DNA from: Mesorhizobium shangrilense
Lineage (GTDB): Bacteria; Pseudomonadota; Alphaproteobacteria; Rhizobiales; Rhizobiaceae
Reading direction: 5' to 3'
NCBI RefSeq assembly: GCF_028826155.1
Contig: NZ_JAQGPN010000001.1
Span: forward strand, 2,361,501-2,425,500
Length of the DNA stretch: 64,000 nt
The notes beneath the pieces are model-generated. The model was not told the DNA's origin. It was given only the letters and a program-made list of their open reading frames with translations, and made no database searches. Positions 1 to 8,942 of this stretch are shown piece by piece (positions within the stretch are counted from its first letter, which is position 1; every line of letters starts with the position of its first letter). The position numbers were made by a program, and so were the translations under genes.

Positions 1-1
1 G

Positions 2-1024
2 GCTGTCGCGACCGTGGCGGCCGAACCGCCGGCAGACCCCGGCGCGCCTTGGCCCGAGGGCGAGAACGTCGACGCTCCGAACGATGCCGCTATCGCGGCT
101 ATCGCGGCGATCCTGGAGGACCCGGAGCTTGCCGGGCCCGGCATGCGCGCCGTCCTGGTCGCGCACAACGGACGCATCGTCGGCGAGCGGTATGGCGAGG
201 GCTTCTCGCCTGCGACACCGCTGCTCGGCTGGTCGATGACCAAGACGGTGACCGCCGCCATCATCGGCACGCTGGTGAAGGACGGCAGAATGAAGATCGA
301 CGAAAGCGGTCTCCTGGATACCTGGCAGGGCGACGGCCGCAAGGCGATCTCGACCGCCGACCTGATGGCGATGTCGAGCGGACTGGAGTTCAACGAGGAC
401 TATGGCGACGTCACCGACGTGACGCGCATGCTCTTCCTCGAGCCCGACATGGCAGCTTTCGCCGCGTCCAAGCCGCTCGCCGGCGAGGTCGGCAAGATGT
501 GGAGCTATTCCAGCGGGACGTCGCTGATCCTGTCGCGGATCTGGCAGCATGCAGCCGGCGCGGATGCGCCAGGCTGGCCGCAGAAGGCACTGTTCGGCCC
601 ACTCGGCATGAGGAGCGCCGTGCTTGAGGCCGACGAGGCGGGAACGTTCGTTGGGTCGTCCTATCTCTACGCCACCGCACGTGATTGGGCGCGTTTCGCG
701 CAGTTCCTGCTGCAGGACGGGGTATGGAACGGCCAACGGATCCTGCCAGCCGGCTTCGTCGCTTGGATGCGCGAGGCGGCCCCGGCTTCGGACGGCGTCT
801 ACGGCAGGGGCCAGCTCTGGCTGCGCGGGCCGGGGCCGAAGGACGATCCGGCGAATGCTGCGCTGCCAGACGACACCTACTGGCTGAGGGGCCATGACGG
901 CCAGACCATCGCGATCATCCCGTCCCGGAAGCTGATCGTGCTGCGCATGGGGCTGACCCCGTCGAAACTCAACTACCGGCCGCAAGCGCTGGTGGCGGCA
1001 GTGGCGTCGCGCCTGGCCGACTGA
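2..1024 (+). CDS. serine hydrolase of the class C beta-lactamase family, 5'-truncated
   Basis: The reading frame is open to the left window edge, so the start is probably missing; the first in-window start candidate is a GTG at 14. Counting from that GTG, the SxxK motif reads SMTK (Ser74, Lys77), YSS at 165-167 fills the YxN position, and HDG at 294-296 fills the C-terminal triad position. These motifs are those of penicillin-binding-protein-like esterases and 6-aminohexanoate-dimer-hydrolase-like enzymes, which act on amides or esters through an acyl-serine. The substrate cannot be predicted. It lies just upstream of an ArsR regulator on the same strand, with a 120-nt gap, so co-transcription is not evident. 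Confidence 0.85.
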   Translation, partial: AVATVAAEPPADPGAPWPEGENVDAPNDAAIAAIAAILEDPELAGPGMRAVLVAHNGRIVGERYGEGFSPATPLLGWSMTKTVTAAIIGTLVKDGRMKIDESGLLDTWQGDGRKAISTADLMAMSSGLEFNEDYGDVTDVTRMLFLEPDMAAFAASKPLAGEVGKMWSYSSGTSLILSRIWQHAAGADAPGWPQKALFGPLGMRSAVLEADEAGTFVGSSYLYATARDWARFAQFLLQDGVWNGQRILPAGFVAWMREAAPASDGVYGRGQLWLRGPGPKDDPANAALPDDTYWLRGHDGQTIAIIPSRKLIVLRMGLTPSKLNYRPQALVAAVASRLAD

Positions 1025-1097
1025 AGCGCTTCACACGTTGACCGCTCCAGATTGCCATCGGCGACGAGCGATGCCGGGGAAGGGGACCGACACCTAT

Positions 1098-1140
1098 TTA
1101 CATATCAAGGTAGTTATATTAGAGATTTGTTATATAAGGA
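1098..1140 (+). promoter_or_regulatory. AT-rich candidate operator/promoter of the ArsR gene
   Basis: A sharply AT-rich stretch in GC-rich DNA holds TTATAT at 1114-1119 and the palindrome TTATATAA at 1130-1137, 16 nt apart. It ends in the ribosome-binding sequence AAGGA just before the ATG at 1148. ArsR-family repressors commonly bind such dyads at their own promoters; autoregulation here is inference. Confidence 0.4.
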
Positions 1141-1147
1141 AATCGTG

Positions 1148-1477
1148 ATGCGCGGCCTCGACGCAACCTTTTCAGCCCTTTCAGATCCGACGCGTCGCGC
1201 CATTCTCGCTCGGCTGTCGCTGGGCGAGGCGACCGTGATGGAGCTGGCGCAGCCTTTCGCTATGACGCAGCCGGCGGTGTCGCGCCATCTTAAGGTGCTG
1301 GAGAGCGCCGGCCTGATCACGCGCCGGATCGAGGGCAGCAAGCGGCCGTGCCGCATCGCGCCGCACGGCATCGCCGAACTCGACGCGTGGCTGAGCCAGC
1401 TCAAGTCGGCGCTGACGAGAAACTACGAGCGGCTGGACCAGTTGCTCGCCGAGATGACAACGGAGGAAGAACGATGA
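1148..1477 (+). CDS. ArsR-family winged-helix transcriptional regulator
   Basis: A 109-residue protein with the ArsR fold. The recognition-helix region reads QPAVSRHLKVLESAGLI, preceded by LSDPTRRAIL, as in the ArsR subclass that accompanies SRPBCC (AHSA1) proteins. No metal-binding cysteine motif is visible, so it is unlikely to be a metal sensor. I chose the ATG at 1148 because AAGGA lies at 1136-1140 and because the upstream extension to 1052 would translate the AT-rich promoter region. Its stop overlaps the start of the SRPBCC gene (ATGA), so the two are translationally coupled. Confidence 0.88.
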   Translation: MRGLDATFSALSDPTRRAILARLSLGEATVMELAQPFAMTQPAVSRHLKVLESAGLITRRIEGSKRPCRIAPHGIAELDAWLSQLKSALTRNYERLDQLLAEMTTEEER

Positions 1478-1959
1478 GCAAGCTGACGCTGAAGACCGAG
1501 GGCGACCGCTGGGTGGTGGTCACCCGGCGCTTCGCAGCGCCGTCAGAGACCGTGTTCCGCGCCCACACCGAGCCGAAGCTGATCCAGAAATGGCTGCTCG
1601 GCCCCGGGGGCTGGACAATGCCGGTCTGCATCAGCGAGGCGAAGCCGGGCGGGAAGATCCGCTTCGAATGGTCGGACGGGCAGGGCAACGGCTTTCACCT
1701 CACCGGCGAATATGTCGAGCTCGACCCGTTCAGGCGCATTGTCCATGTCGAGCGCATGCATCTGCCTGATCCGACGCCCGACAATCAGGTCGAGACCCGT
1801 TTCGAGCCGGATGGCGACGGCACGCTGATGACGATGCGCATGACGCTGCCCGATGCCGAGACGCGCGCCGCCATGCTCGCTACCGGCATGGACCAGGGCA
1901 TGGAGGCGAGCTACGCGCGGCTGGAAGAGATGGTCGGCGCCGGGGAGATGGCAGGATAG
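1474..1959 (+). CDS. SRPBCC (AHSA1-like) domain protein
   Basis: A 161-residue protein of the activator-of-Hsp90-ATPase-like START/Bet v1 superfamily. Visible family features are the N-terminal RRFAAPSETVFRAHTEPKLI stretch, the GGWTMPVC segment, and a C-terminal helix with GMDQGMEASYARL. Such proteins have a hydrophobic cavity; most bacterial members lack an assigned ligand. It starts inside the stop codon of the ArsR gene, an arrangement common for ArsR/SRPBCC pairs in which the regulator controls the partner. Ligand and physiological role are unknown. Confidence 0.88.
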   Translation: MSKLTLKTEGDRWVVVTRRFAAPSETVFRAHTEPKLIQKWLLGPGGWTMPVCISEAKPGGKIRFEWSDGQGNGFHLTGEYVELDPFRRIVHVERMHLPDPTPDNQVETRFEPDGDGTLMTMRMTLPDAETRAAMLATGMDQGMEASYARLEEMVGAGEMAG

Positions 1960-2050
1960 AGTCATGTCCGCGGAGAGGCGGCTTGCGCCAGCCTGTCGCC
2001 TCAACCATCCTCAGGCCTCGGCGGATTCTGCGCCACAACCGGAGCAGCAC

Positions 2051-2440
2051 ATGGCCCGACGCGACTTGGATCCGGCAACCGTCGTTCCCGACGGTCGTCC
2101 GCCCGCCAAGGCAAGGCTTTTCGATGGCGCGCTCGTGGGCCCTCATCGCGGGTCGGTGAATGGCGAAGTGCTGGGCACCCAGGTGACCGTGCTGACCTAT
2201 GGCAATGATGAACCGGGCAAGGGGCCGGTGCTGCACGTGCATCCCTATGACGAGATCTTCGTCGTCCAGGAGGGGCGCGCGAGGTTCTTCGTCGGCGAGC
2301 AGGTGATCGACGCCGAGGCCGGCGAGACCGTTCTTGGGCCCGCCGGCGTGCCGCACCGGTTCGTCAATCTCGGCCCCGGACGGCTCCAGACTCTCGACAT
2401 CCACCTGTCACCGCGCTGGATCCAGACGAATCTGGAGTAG
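2051..2440 (+). CDS. small cupin-domain protein
   Basis: A 129-residue single-domain cupin. The metal-binding motif is visible as HVHPYDEIFVVQEG (motif 1: H-x-H, then E) and VPHRFVNLG (motif 2, His). The protein probably binds a divalent metal, but the enzymatic or sensory role cannot be deduced. I chose the ATG at 2051, preceded by GGAG at 2041-2044. An upstream in-frame ATG at 1964 would add 29 residues with no family resemblance. It follows the SRPBCC gene by 91 nt on the same strand and converges on the oxoprolinase gene. Confidence 0.8.
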   Translation: MARRDLDPATVVPDGRPPAKARLFDGALVGPHRGSVNGEVLGTQVTVLTYGNDEPGKGPVLHVHPYDEIFVVQEGRARFFVGEQVIDAEAGETVLGPAGVPHRFVNLGPGRLQTLDIHLSPRWIQTNLE

Positions 2441-2452
2441 GGGACCGGGTTC

Positions 2453-5400
2453 CTACCCGCGGCCAAAACCTCCCGCCGTCGGCGTGGTGACGATCACGGC
2501 CTCGCCGGCGTCCAGAACAGTCTGGTCGCAGGCCTTGAGTGTTTCGATGTTGCCGTCGTTGCGGCGAACCTTGGTCGATCCGACTTCGCCGTCACCGCCG
2601 CCCGCGATGCCCTGCGGCGGGCGGTTGCGGTGCGACGAGAGGATCGCGCACTCCATCCGCTCCAGGAAGCGGATCGTGCGCCGGGTGCCGTCGCCGGCGC
2701 TCCACTTGCCCTTGCCGCCGGACCCCTCGCGGATGTGGAAATCTTCGAGCAGGACCGGGAAGCGCAGTTCCAGGATCTCGGGATCGGTGAGGCGCGAGTT
2801 CGTCATGTGGGTGTGGACGCCTGATGTGCCGGCAAAACCGCGCCCGGAATTCATCTGGCCGGCCGGCGAGCCTGAGCAGATCGTCTCGTAATACTGATAC
2901 TTTTCATTACCGTAGGTGAGGTTGTTCATGGTGCCCTGCGCATTGGCGAGCGCGCCCATGGCCCCGAACATGGCGTTGGTGACGTGCTGCGACGTCTCGA
3001 CGTTGCCGGCGACGACGGCGGCCGGGTAGCTCGGCCGCAGCATGCAGCCGTCGGGGATGACGATGTTGATCGGCCTGAGACACCCGGCATTCATCGGGAT
3101 GTTGTTCTCGACCATCACGCGGAAGGCGTAGAGCACGGCGGCGCGGGCAACCGGCTCAGGCGCGTTGAAGTTGTTCTTCATCACCGGGGAGGTGCCGGTG
3201 AAGTCGACCGTCGCCTCGCGGTTCTCGCGATCGACGGTGATCTTCACCTTGATCGCCTGGCCGGTGTCGGTCGGGTACTCGTACTCGGAACTGTCGGGCA
3301 GGCGCTCCAGCACGCGGCGCACGCTTTCGGCCGCATTGTCCTGGACGTGCCCCATATAGGCGTTGACGACGTCCAGGCCGAAATGGGCGACCATCTTCCT
3401 GAGTTCTGCCACACCCTTCTCGTTGGCGGCGATCTGCGCCTTGAGATCGGCGATGTTCTGGTGCGGGTTGCGTGCCGGGTAGGCGTGGTCGGTGAGAAGG
3501 TCGTGCAGTTCCTTCTCCCGGAACCTGCCGCGCTCCACGATGCGGAAGTTGTCGAACAGCACGCCTTCCTCGTCGACGGTGGTCGCAAGCGGCGTCATCG
3601 AGCCCGGAGCGGTGCCGCCCACATCGGCGTGATGGCCGCGCGAGGCTGAGTAGAAGAGGATCTCCTTGCCGGCGTCGTCAAACACCGGCGTCACCACCGT
3701 AATATCAGGCAGATGGGTGCCGCCGTTGTAGGGTGCATTCAGCGCGAAGACGTCGCCAGGATGGATGTCGCCCTCGTTCAGCCGGATGATCGTCTCGACG
3801 GAACGGTCCATGGAGCCCAAATGCACCGGCATGTGCGGGGCGTTTGCGACGAGCGCGCCGTCCCGGTCGAAGACGGCGCAGGAGAAATCCAGCCGCTCCT
3901 TGATGTTGACCGAATAGGCGGTGTTCTGGAGCGTCACGCCCATCTGTTCGGCGATCGACATGAAGAGGTTGTTGAAGACCTCCAGCATCACCGGATCGGC
4001 CTCGGTGCCGAGCGCCGCCTGCCGGCGCTTCTTCTCGACGCGGCGCAGAAGCACGTGATCCTTGGGCGTGATCTCGGCCTGCCAGCCCGGCTCGACGACG
4101 ATCGTCTGATGGCTCTCGATGATGAGGGCGGGACCGGCGATGCGGCAACCAGGGTCTAGGTTAGGCGTCCCATCGTCATATCTGCGGAAATACACGCCCG
4201 CCTTTTGCCAAGCACCGTCCACAAACACATCAATGTCGCGGTGTGGGGGCCGTGAGTGCGTTACGCCGTCCAAATCACGTTCATCACGGCCCTTGGTGCT
4301 GGCGTCAGCGCCCTCGACGCCGACCGCCTCCACGATCATCGGCTTGTTCTCGTAGATGAAGCCGAACTGCGCCTTGTGCGCGGCCTCGAAGTCACGCCTG
4401 GCTTCCGCGATCGAGCCGTGGGCGAAGGCAACGGGCAGGGCGGTATCCGTACCGTCGTAGCGGATCTGCAGCACCGGCCGCGTTGACGCCGAGGTCTCCG
4501 CGACGCCTTGCGCTGCCAATTCGTCGAGCACGGCGGCGCGCAGCGTGCCGATGAGGTCCTCGATCTGCCCTAACGATTCGCCGGCCAGCGGCTGGAGCAA
4601 TGCCTGCTGGCGCGAGGCAAAGACCGAGGCCAGCCCGATGCCATAGGCCGAAAGCAGGCCGGAGAAGGGATGGATCAGCACGGCCTCCATGCCGAGAGCG
4701 TCGGCCACGAGGCAAGCATGCTGGCCGCCGGCGCCGCCAAAACAGTTCAGCAGGTACTCGGTGACGTCGTAGCCGCGCTGGACGGAGATCTTCTTGATGG
4801 CGTTCGCCATGTTCTCCACGGCGATGGTGATGAAGCCCTCGGCCACGGCTTCCGGCGTGCGGCCGTCGCCTATTTCGGCAGCAAGCGCCTCGAATTTCTC
4901 GCGCACGACGGCGATGTCGAGGGGCTGGTCCTGTTCGGGTCCGAAGATGGCGGGGAAGAATTCTGGCCTGAGCTTGCCGAGCATCACGTTGGCGTCCGTC
5001 ACCGCCAGCGGGCCGCCGCGGCGATAGCATGCGGGGCCGGGATTGGCGCCGGCGGAATCAGGACCGGCGCGGAAGCGGCCGGCCTCGAAATGCAGGATCG
5101 AGCCGCCGCCAGCCGCCACCGTGTGGATGCGCATCATCGGCGCGCGCACCCGCACGCCGGCGACCTCGGTATCGAAGGCGCGCTCGTATTCGCCGTCATA
5201 GTGGGCGACGTCTGTCGATGTGCCGCCCATGTCGAAGCCGATCACCTTGTCGAACCCGGCGAGTTTTGCCGTCTCGACCATGCCGACGACGCCACCGGCT
5301 GGACCGGAGAGCAGGGCGTCCTTGCCCTGGAACATGTCGGCTGCGGTGAGGCCGCCGGACGACATCATGAACATCAATCTTGGGCTCACGGCCGCGCGCT

Positions 5401-6181
5401 CGCTTCGCTCGCTGGCCTCCGCCGGGGCGGCCGACGACGGCCGACGCGCAGTCGCGCTTGCGGGCTTCGCCTGTTCCGATTCGATTCCGAGTTCCTCCGC
5501 GACCTGGCCGACGTAGCGCGACAGGATCGGCGACAGGTAGGCGTCGACCACGGTGGTGTCGCCGCGGCCGACGAGCTTTACCAGCGGCGAGACCTCGTGG
5601 CTGACGGAAACCTGGCCGAAGCCGAGGTTGCGGCAGGCGCGGGCAACGACCTGCTCGTGCTCGGGGAACTTCCAGGCATGCATGAAGACGATGGCGATGG
5701 CGTCGATGCCGTCGGCCTTTGCCTGCGCGATAGCCGGCTGCACGGCAGCCAGGTCGAGCAGCTTCTCGACCGTGCCGTCGGCGCGCACGCGTTCCTCGAC
5801 CTCGATCACGCGCTCGTAGAGCTGCTCGGGAAGGATGATCTCCTTGGCGAAGATGTCGGGCCGGGCCTGGTAGGCGATGCGCAGGGCGTCCCGAAAACCC
5901 TTGGTGATGAGGAGCGCGACCCGGTCGCCCTTGCGCTCCAGCAACGCATTGGTGGCGACTGTCGTGCCCATCTTGATGTCGCCGATCAGCCCCGCAGGGA
6001 TGGGGGCGCCGGCGGTGACGCCGAGGAGGTCGCGGATGCCCTGGATGGCTGCGTCCCGATAGGCCTCGGGGTTCTCCGAGAGCAGCTTGCGCGGATGCAG
6101 GCTGCCGTCCGGCGCGCGCCCGACGATGTCGGTGAAGGTGCCGCCACGATCAATCCAGAAATCCCAGGTCTGCGCGGTCAT
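2453..6181 (-). CDS. 5-oxoprolinase-type hydantoinase, fused HyuA-HyuB, carrying a palindromic-element insertion
   Basis: A 1242-residue fusion of hydantoinase A (N-terminal about 690 residues) and hydantoinase B, the architecture of ATP-dependent 5-oxoprolinase. Visible marks are [12 protein letters not shown] at the N-terminus, [12 protein letters not shown] (actin-like phosphate site), and in the HyuB half [10 protein letters not shown] and [12 protein letters not shown]. The family opens cyclic imides or lactams (5-oxoproline, hydantoins) using ATP. The exact substrate is uncertain because oxoprolinase and N-methylhydantoinase share these motifs. I chose the ATG at 6181, preceded by AGGGAGA, over 6241. 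Residues 237-266 are an insertion (see the repeat entry). Residues about 625-677 are encoded by a locally less GC-rich patch. It is divergent from a winged-helix regulator. Confidence 0.88.
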   Translation of the reverse strand: MTAQTWDFWIDRGGTFTDIVGRAPDGSLHPRKLLSENPEAYRDAAIQGIRDLLGVTAGAPIPAGLIGDIKMGTTVATNALLERKGDRVALLITKGFRDALRIAYQARPDIFAKEIILPEQLYERVIEVEERVRADGTVEKLLDLAAVQPAIAQAKADGIDAIAIVFMHAWKFPEHEQVVARACRNLGFGQVSVSHEVSPLVKLVGRGDTTVVDAYLSPILSRYVGQVAEELGIESEQAKPASATARRPSSAAPAEASERSERAAVSPRLMFMMSSGGLTAADMFQGKDALLSGPAGGVVGMVETAKLAGFDKVIGFDMGGTSTDVAHYDGEYERAFDTEVAGVRVRAPMMRIHTVAAGGGSILHFEAGRFRAGPDSAGANPGPACYRRGGPLAVTDANVMLGKLRPEFFPAIFGPEQDQPLDIAVVREKFEALAAEIGDGRTPEAVAEGFITIAVENMANAIKKISVQRGYDVTEYLLNCFGGAGGQHACLVADALGMEAVLIHPFSGLLSAYGIGLASVFASRQQALLQPLAGESLGQIEDLIGTLRAAVLDELAAQGVAETSASTRPVLQIRYDGTDTALPVAFAHGSIAEARRDFEAAHKAQFGFIYENKPMIVEAVGVEGADASTKGRDERDLDGVTHSRPPHRDIDVFVDGAWQKAGVYFRRYDDGTPNLDPGCRIAGPALIIESHQTIVVEPGWQAEITPKDHVLLRRVEKKRRQAALGTEADPVMLEVFNNLFMSIAEQMGVTLQNTAYSVNIKERLDFSCAVFDRDGALVANAPHMPVHLGSMDRSVETIIRLNEGDIHPGDVFALNAPYNGGTHLPDITVVTPVFDDAGKEILFYSASRGHHADVGGTAPGSMTPLATTVDEEGVLFDNFRIVERGRFREKELHDLLTDHAYPARNPHQNIADLKAQIAANEKGVAELRKMVAHFGLDVVNAYMGHVQDNAAESVRRVLERLPDSSEYEYPTDTGQAIKVKITVDRENREATVDFTGTSPVMKNNFNAPEPVARAAVLYAFRVMVENNIPMNAGCLRPINIVIPDGCMLRPSYPAAVVAGNVETSQHVTNAMFGAMGALANAQGTMNNLTYGNEKYQYYETICSGSPAGQMNSGRGFAGTSGVHTHMTNSRLTDPEILELRFPVLLEDFHIREGSGGKGKWSAGDGTRRTIRFLERMECAILSSHRNRPPQGIAGGGDGEVGSTKVRRNDGNIETLKACDQTVLDAGEAVIVTTPTAGGFGRG
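5384..5473 (-). repeat. in-frame protein-coding palindromic element, copy 1
   Basis: This 90-nt segment inside the oxoprolinase gene closely matches 47583-47675 inside the UvrD gene. Positions 5384-5434 share 47 of 51 bases with 47583-47633, and the far end (5443-5473) is also similar. The middle holds a hairpin, CGGCCG at 5428-5433 and 5438-5443 around ACGA. It encodes 30 residues beginning [11 protein letters not shown] and containing [15 protein letters not shown] length divisible by three keeps the frame. Its position just before the conserved MSSGG motif suggests insertion into a surface loop. Confidence 0.8.
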
Positions 6182-6284
6182 GGCACTCTCTCCCTGCTGG
6201 ACAATCGCCTGTTTGGCGACTAAAAAGCAAATCACAGACAAAACGTCAACATTTTATCTATGAAATGGAAGCGAGGCTTCGCGC

Positions 6285-6800
6285 ATGAACCCTGGCTCGC
6301 TTGGCCCCGTCGTATCGGCAGCGCATCTCGCAGACGGTGCGCTGCCGGCCCTCTCGGAGATGGAATACGCGCTGACGCTGCTGAACAACGCCTTCCACCG
6401 CTGGATCGTGCGCTGCACGACCGCGGCGGGAGTGCCAGGGCTCGCGGCGATCGACGTGCTCGTGCTGCACGCCGCCAATCATCGCGGGCGGGAAAAGACG
6501 CAGGCCGACATATGCCTGATGTACAACATCGAGGACACGCACGTTGTCGCCTATGCGGTAAAGAAGCTTGAGGCGCTGAAGCTGCTGGAGACCGGCAAGC
6601 GCGGCAAGGAGAAGACGGTAAAGGTTACGAAGGAGGGCGCCGAGGCGTGCCGGCGCTACCGCGAGGTGCGCGAGGAACTGCTAGTGGCGGGCGTCGCCGA
6701 CATGCAGTTCGGCGACGGCAAGCTCAGCTCGGCGGCCGCATTGTTGCGTGCGCTGTCGGGCCAATACGACCAGGCGGCGAGGAGCGCGGCCAGCCTCTAG
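6285..6800 (+). CDS. winged-helix (MarR-like) DNA-binding protein
   Basis: A 171-residue protein resembling the predicted MarR-type regulators of COG5631. A helical N-terminus (LSEMEYALTLLNNAFHRWIVRC) precedes a winged-helix segment containing ADICLMYNIEDTHVVAYAVK and the wing KLLETGKRGKEKTVKVTKEG. It is divergently transcribed from the oxoprolinase gene across about 100 nt of AT-rich intergenic DNA. That is the usual arrangement for a regulator acting on its neighbour; the regulation itself is inference. The ATG at 6285 follows GAGG. The effector ligand is unknown. Confidence 0.82.
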   Translation: MNPGSLGPVVSAAHLADGALPALSEMEYALTLLNNAFHRWIVRCTTAAGVPGLAAIDVLVLHAANHRGREKTQADICLMYNIEDTHVVAYAVKKLEALKLLETGKRGKEKTVKVTKEGAEACRRYREVREELLVAGVADMQFGDGKLSSAAALLRALSGQYDQAARSAASL

Positions 6801-6945
6801 GCGCGACGGATTGCCGAGTATTTCGGGAAGTCGTGTGCTGACGCCCTGTTACAGAATGTAAGCGTAAGTGAAGCAACCTCACGCACTTGTGCCCATTTCC
6901 TGATCAACCGTCCCGATGAGGGGCTTGTTGAGAAGGAGAGTTGTA

Positions 6946-7146
6946 GTGAAAAAATTGATTCTTGCGTCGGTTTCCGCTCTCGCCCTGTTTGGCATTGCTG
7001 CCTGCAGCGACAGCGGGACCGGGTCGGATGCGACCACGACGCAGAGCACGAACCCGCCGGCTACCGAGCAGCCGACGACTCCGCCGGCCACGACGACCGA
7101 GCCCATGAAGCCCGCTGAGCCGGCTCCGACCGCGCCTGCAAACTGA
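6946..7146 (+). CDS. small Thr/Pro-rich lipoprotein
   Basis: A 66-residue secreted lipoprotein starting at GTG 6946, preceded by AAGGAG at 6933-6938. The signal sequence MKKLILASVSALALFGIAAC places the lipidated cysteine at residue 20. The mature part is a low-complexity tail rich in Thr, Pro, Ala and Ser (TTTQSTNPPATEQPTT and similar). No domain is recognisable and the function is unknown. The ATG/GTG codons upstream (6916) would put charged arginines before the signal and lack a ribosome-binding site. A perfect hairpin follows the gene. Confidence 0.75.
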   Translation: MKKLILASVSALALFGIAACSDSGTGSDATTTQSTNPPATEQPTTPPATTTEPMKPAEPAPTAPAN

Positions 7147-7173
7147 GGGTTCGCGACGGACTGTAGATGGAAG

Positions 7174-7194
7174 GTGGCCGGGTTTCCCGGCCAC
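7174..7194. terminator. shared hairpin between convergent genes
   Basis: GTGGCCGGG at 7174-7182 and CCCGGCCAC at 7186-7194 form a perfect 9-bp stem with loop TTT. It sits between the end of the lipoprotein gene and the stop codon of the convergent EamA gene. There is no clear T-tract on either side, so termination is likely but not certain. Confidence 0.6.
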
Positions 7195-7195
7195 G

Positions 7196-8140
7196 CTATC
7201 TCGCGACGCGCGCCTTGCGGCCGAGCATGACCACTGCCACCACCGCCACCGCGAAGACAATCGTGCTGCCGGGGATCGTTTCTCCGAGTAACGCCGCCGA
7301 GAAGGTCAGCGTGAAGAAGCTCTGAAGGAGCTGCACCTGGCTAACCCGCGCTATGCCTCCCATCCCCAGGCCGATATTCCAGGCGAAGAATCCCAGAAAC
7401 ATCGAGCCGAAGCCCAGATAGAGGAAGGCGATCATTTGCGAAGCCGTGGCGTTCCCATATTCCGGCTGGACGATGAGCATCGTCGCTGGGATCGAGACCG
7501 GCGCTGTCAGGACCAGCGCCCATGAGATGACCTCCCAGCCCGGCATCTTCTGCGAAAGCCTTCCCGATATGACGTAGCCGAGGCTCGCGGCGACGGCAGC
7601 GCCCATCAGCCACAGATCGCCGGTCGTCAGGGTGAAGCCGTTGTCGGTGATCGCGAATGTGACGACCAGTGCCGCCCCGGCCACCCCGCACAGCCAGAAC
7701 AGCGGCGAGGGGCGCTCGCCGGCGATCAGCGCCGCGAAAATGCTGGTCGTCAGGGGCAGGATGCCCAGCACCACGCCGCCGTGCGAGGCCGGCACGGTCT
7801 GCATGGCGATGGACGACATGATCGGAAATCCGAACACCAGAAGGACGCCGGCAGCGGCGAGCGCGGGGATGTCGGCGCGCGGCAAACGGCGTCGCAGCAG
7901 GAGGAGGAGCACCGCGGCCGCTACGGATGCGACCGCCGCCCGGCCGAACGTGACGAAGGAGGGACTGAAGATCTCCAGCGCCACTCGCGTGGCCGGCAGC
8001 GTTCCCCCGAATATGGCGACGCCAAGCAGTCCGAGGGCCAGGCCGGCGGTTTCTCGGGAGCGGGAGGGAGTAGAGCCAGTGGCGGACGCGAGGGTCATGT
8101 GCGCCACGTAAACGCTGCGGTCCGCGGCCGTCTTGGCCAA
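7196..8140 (-). CDS. EamA/DMT-family transporter (10 TM segments)
   Basis: A 314-residue integral membrane protein of the drug/metabolite transporter superfamily, with two EamA repeats. Hydrophobic segments recur through the whole length, beginning GLALGLLGVAIFGGTLPATR and ending with VFAVAVVAVVMLG. The second repeat carries the usual QLLQSFFTLTFSAALLGE motif. Such proteins export or import small metabolites; the substrate is not predictable. The start is uncertain: the frame opens at 8140, but the ATG at 8098 would begin with a shorter hydrophilic leader. The nearest 3' neighbour is convergent and the upstream neighbour divergent. Confidence 0.82.
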   Translation of the reverse strand: MAKTAADRSVYVAHMTLASATGSTPSRSRETAGLALGLLGVAIFGGTLPATRVALEIFSPSFVTFGRAAVASVAAAVLLLLLRRRLPRADIPALAAAGVLLVFGFPIMSSIAMQTVPASHGGVVLGILPLTTSIFAALIAGERPSPLFWLCGVAGAALVVTFAITDNGFTLTTGDLWLMGAAVAASLGYVISGRLSQKMPGWEVISWALVLTAPVSIPATMLIVQPEYGNATASQMIAFLYLGFGSMFLGFFAWNIGLGMGGIARVSQVQLLQSFFTLTFSAALLGETIPGSTIVFAVAVVAVVMLGRKARVAR

Positions 8141-8225
8141 TCTATTGGTCCAGAGCCCTGCGCAGGATGACGCTCACCCCATGCTTTCTCTTCAACAGGC
8201 GCGCGAAACCTCCTATGGAGGCAAA

Positions 8226-8942
8226 ATGTCAATTTGGACCCGACTCGGCGAATTCGCCCGGCGCGTCGCCTCCACCGCGAATGCCGGGGTGGTGGACGTG
8301 GCCGCAGCGCTGCGCAATGCGTTTCTCGGCGACCCGGAACTGCATCGCAAGGTTGCCTTCTCGGTAGCCATGATCGCGCTCTCGGCCAAAATGGCGAAGG
8401 CCGACGGGGTGGTGACGCAGGACGAGGTCCGCGCCTTCCAGCAGATTTTTTCCATCCCGCCCGGGGAGGCGCGCAACGTCACGCGGCTTTACACCCTGGC
8501 GCAGGCCGACATCGCCGGCTTCGAGAGCTATGCGGCGCAGATGGCGAAGATGTGCGGCTCGGGCAAGCCGAACTGCCGGATGCTCGAGGACATCCTGGAC
8601 GGGCTGTTCCACATCGCCAAGGCCGACGGCGTACTGCACGAGCGGGAAGGGCGATTCCTTCACACGATCGCGCATATCTTCAAGATCGAGGACACCCACT
8701 ACGAGACCATCCTGTCGCGGCACGTCAGCCTGGGCTCGGCCGACCCATATGTGGTGCTGGGCATCGAGCGCGGGCGCTCCTTCGACGAGGTGAAGAAGCA
8801 TTACCGCAAGCTTGTCGCCGAGAACCATCCGGACCGGTTGATCGCGCGCGGCGTGCCGGAGGAGTTCATCGCGATTGCGACGACGCGCATCGCGGCGATC
8901 AATGCGGCCTATGAACTGATCGAGAAGGGGCTGCGCCTGTGA
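8226..8942 (+). CDS. TerB-J-domain protein (DjlA-like, soluble)
   Basis: A 238-residue protein with a TerB-like helical domain (about residues 40-165, with the repeated acidic motif KADGV at 58-62 and 132-136) followed by a C-terminal J domain (about 173-235) carrying the HPD motif at 201-203. This is the DjlA domain order, but without DjlA's N-terminal membrane anchor. J domains stimulate Hsp70 (DnaK) ATPase, so it is probably a DnaK co-chaperone. The ATG at 8226 is preceded by GGAGG. Its stop overlaps the GTG start of the amidase gene (GTGA), so the two products are made together. Confidence 0.87.
   Translation: MSIWTRLGEFARRVASTANAGVVDVAAALRNAFLGDPELHRKVAFSVAMIALSAKMAKADGVVTQDEVRAFQQIFSIPPGEARNVTRLYTLAQADIAGFESYAAQMAKMCGSGKPNCRMLEDILDGLFHIAKADGVLHEREGRFLHTIAHIFKIEDTHYETILSRHVSLGSADPYVVLGIERGRSFDEVKKHYRKLVAENHPDRLIARGVPEEFIAIATTRIAAINAAYELIEKGLRL

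Noticed and set aside
4670..6223. 517-codon open frame opposite the oxoprolinase gene
   Set aside because: Antisense to a gene with complete HyuA motifs; His/Asp/Gly-rich shadow translation without domains.
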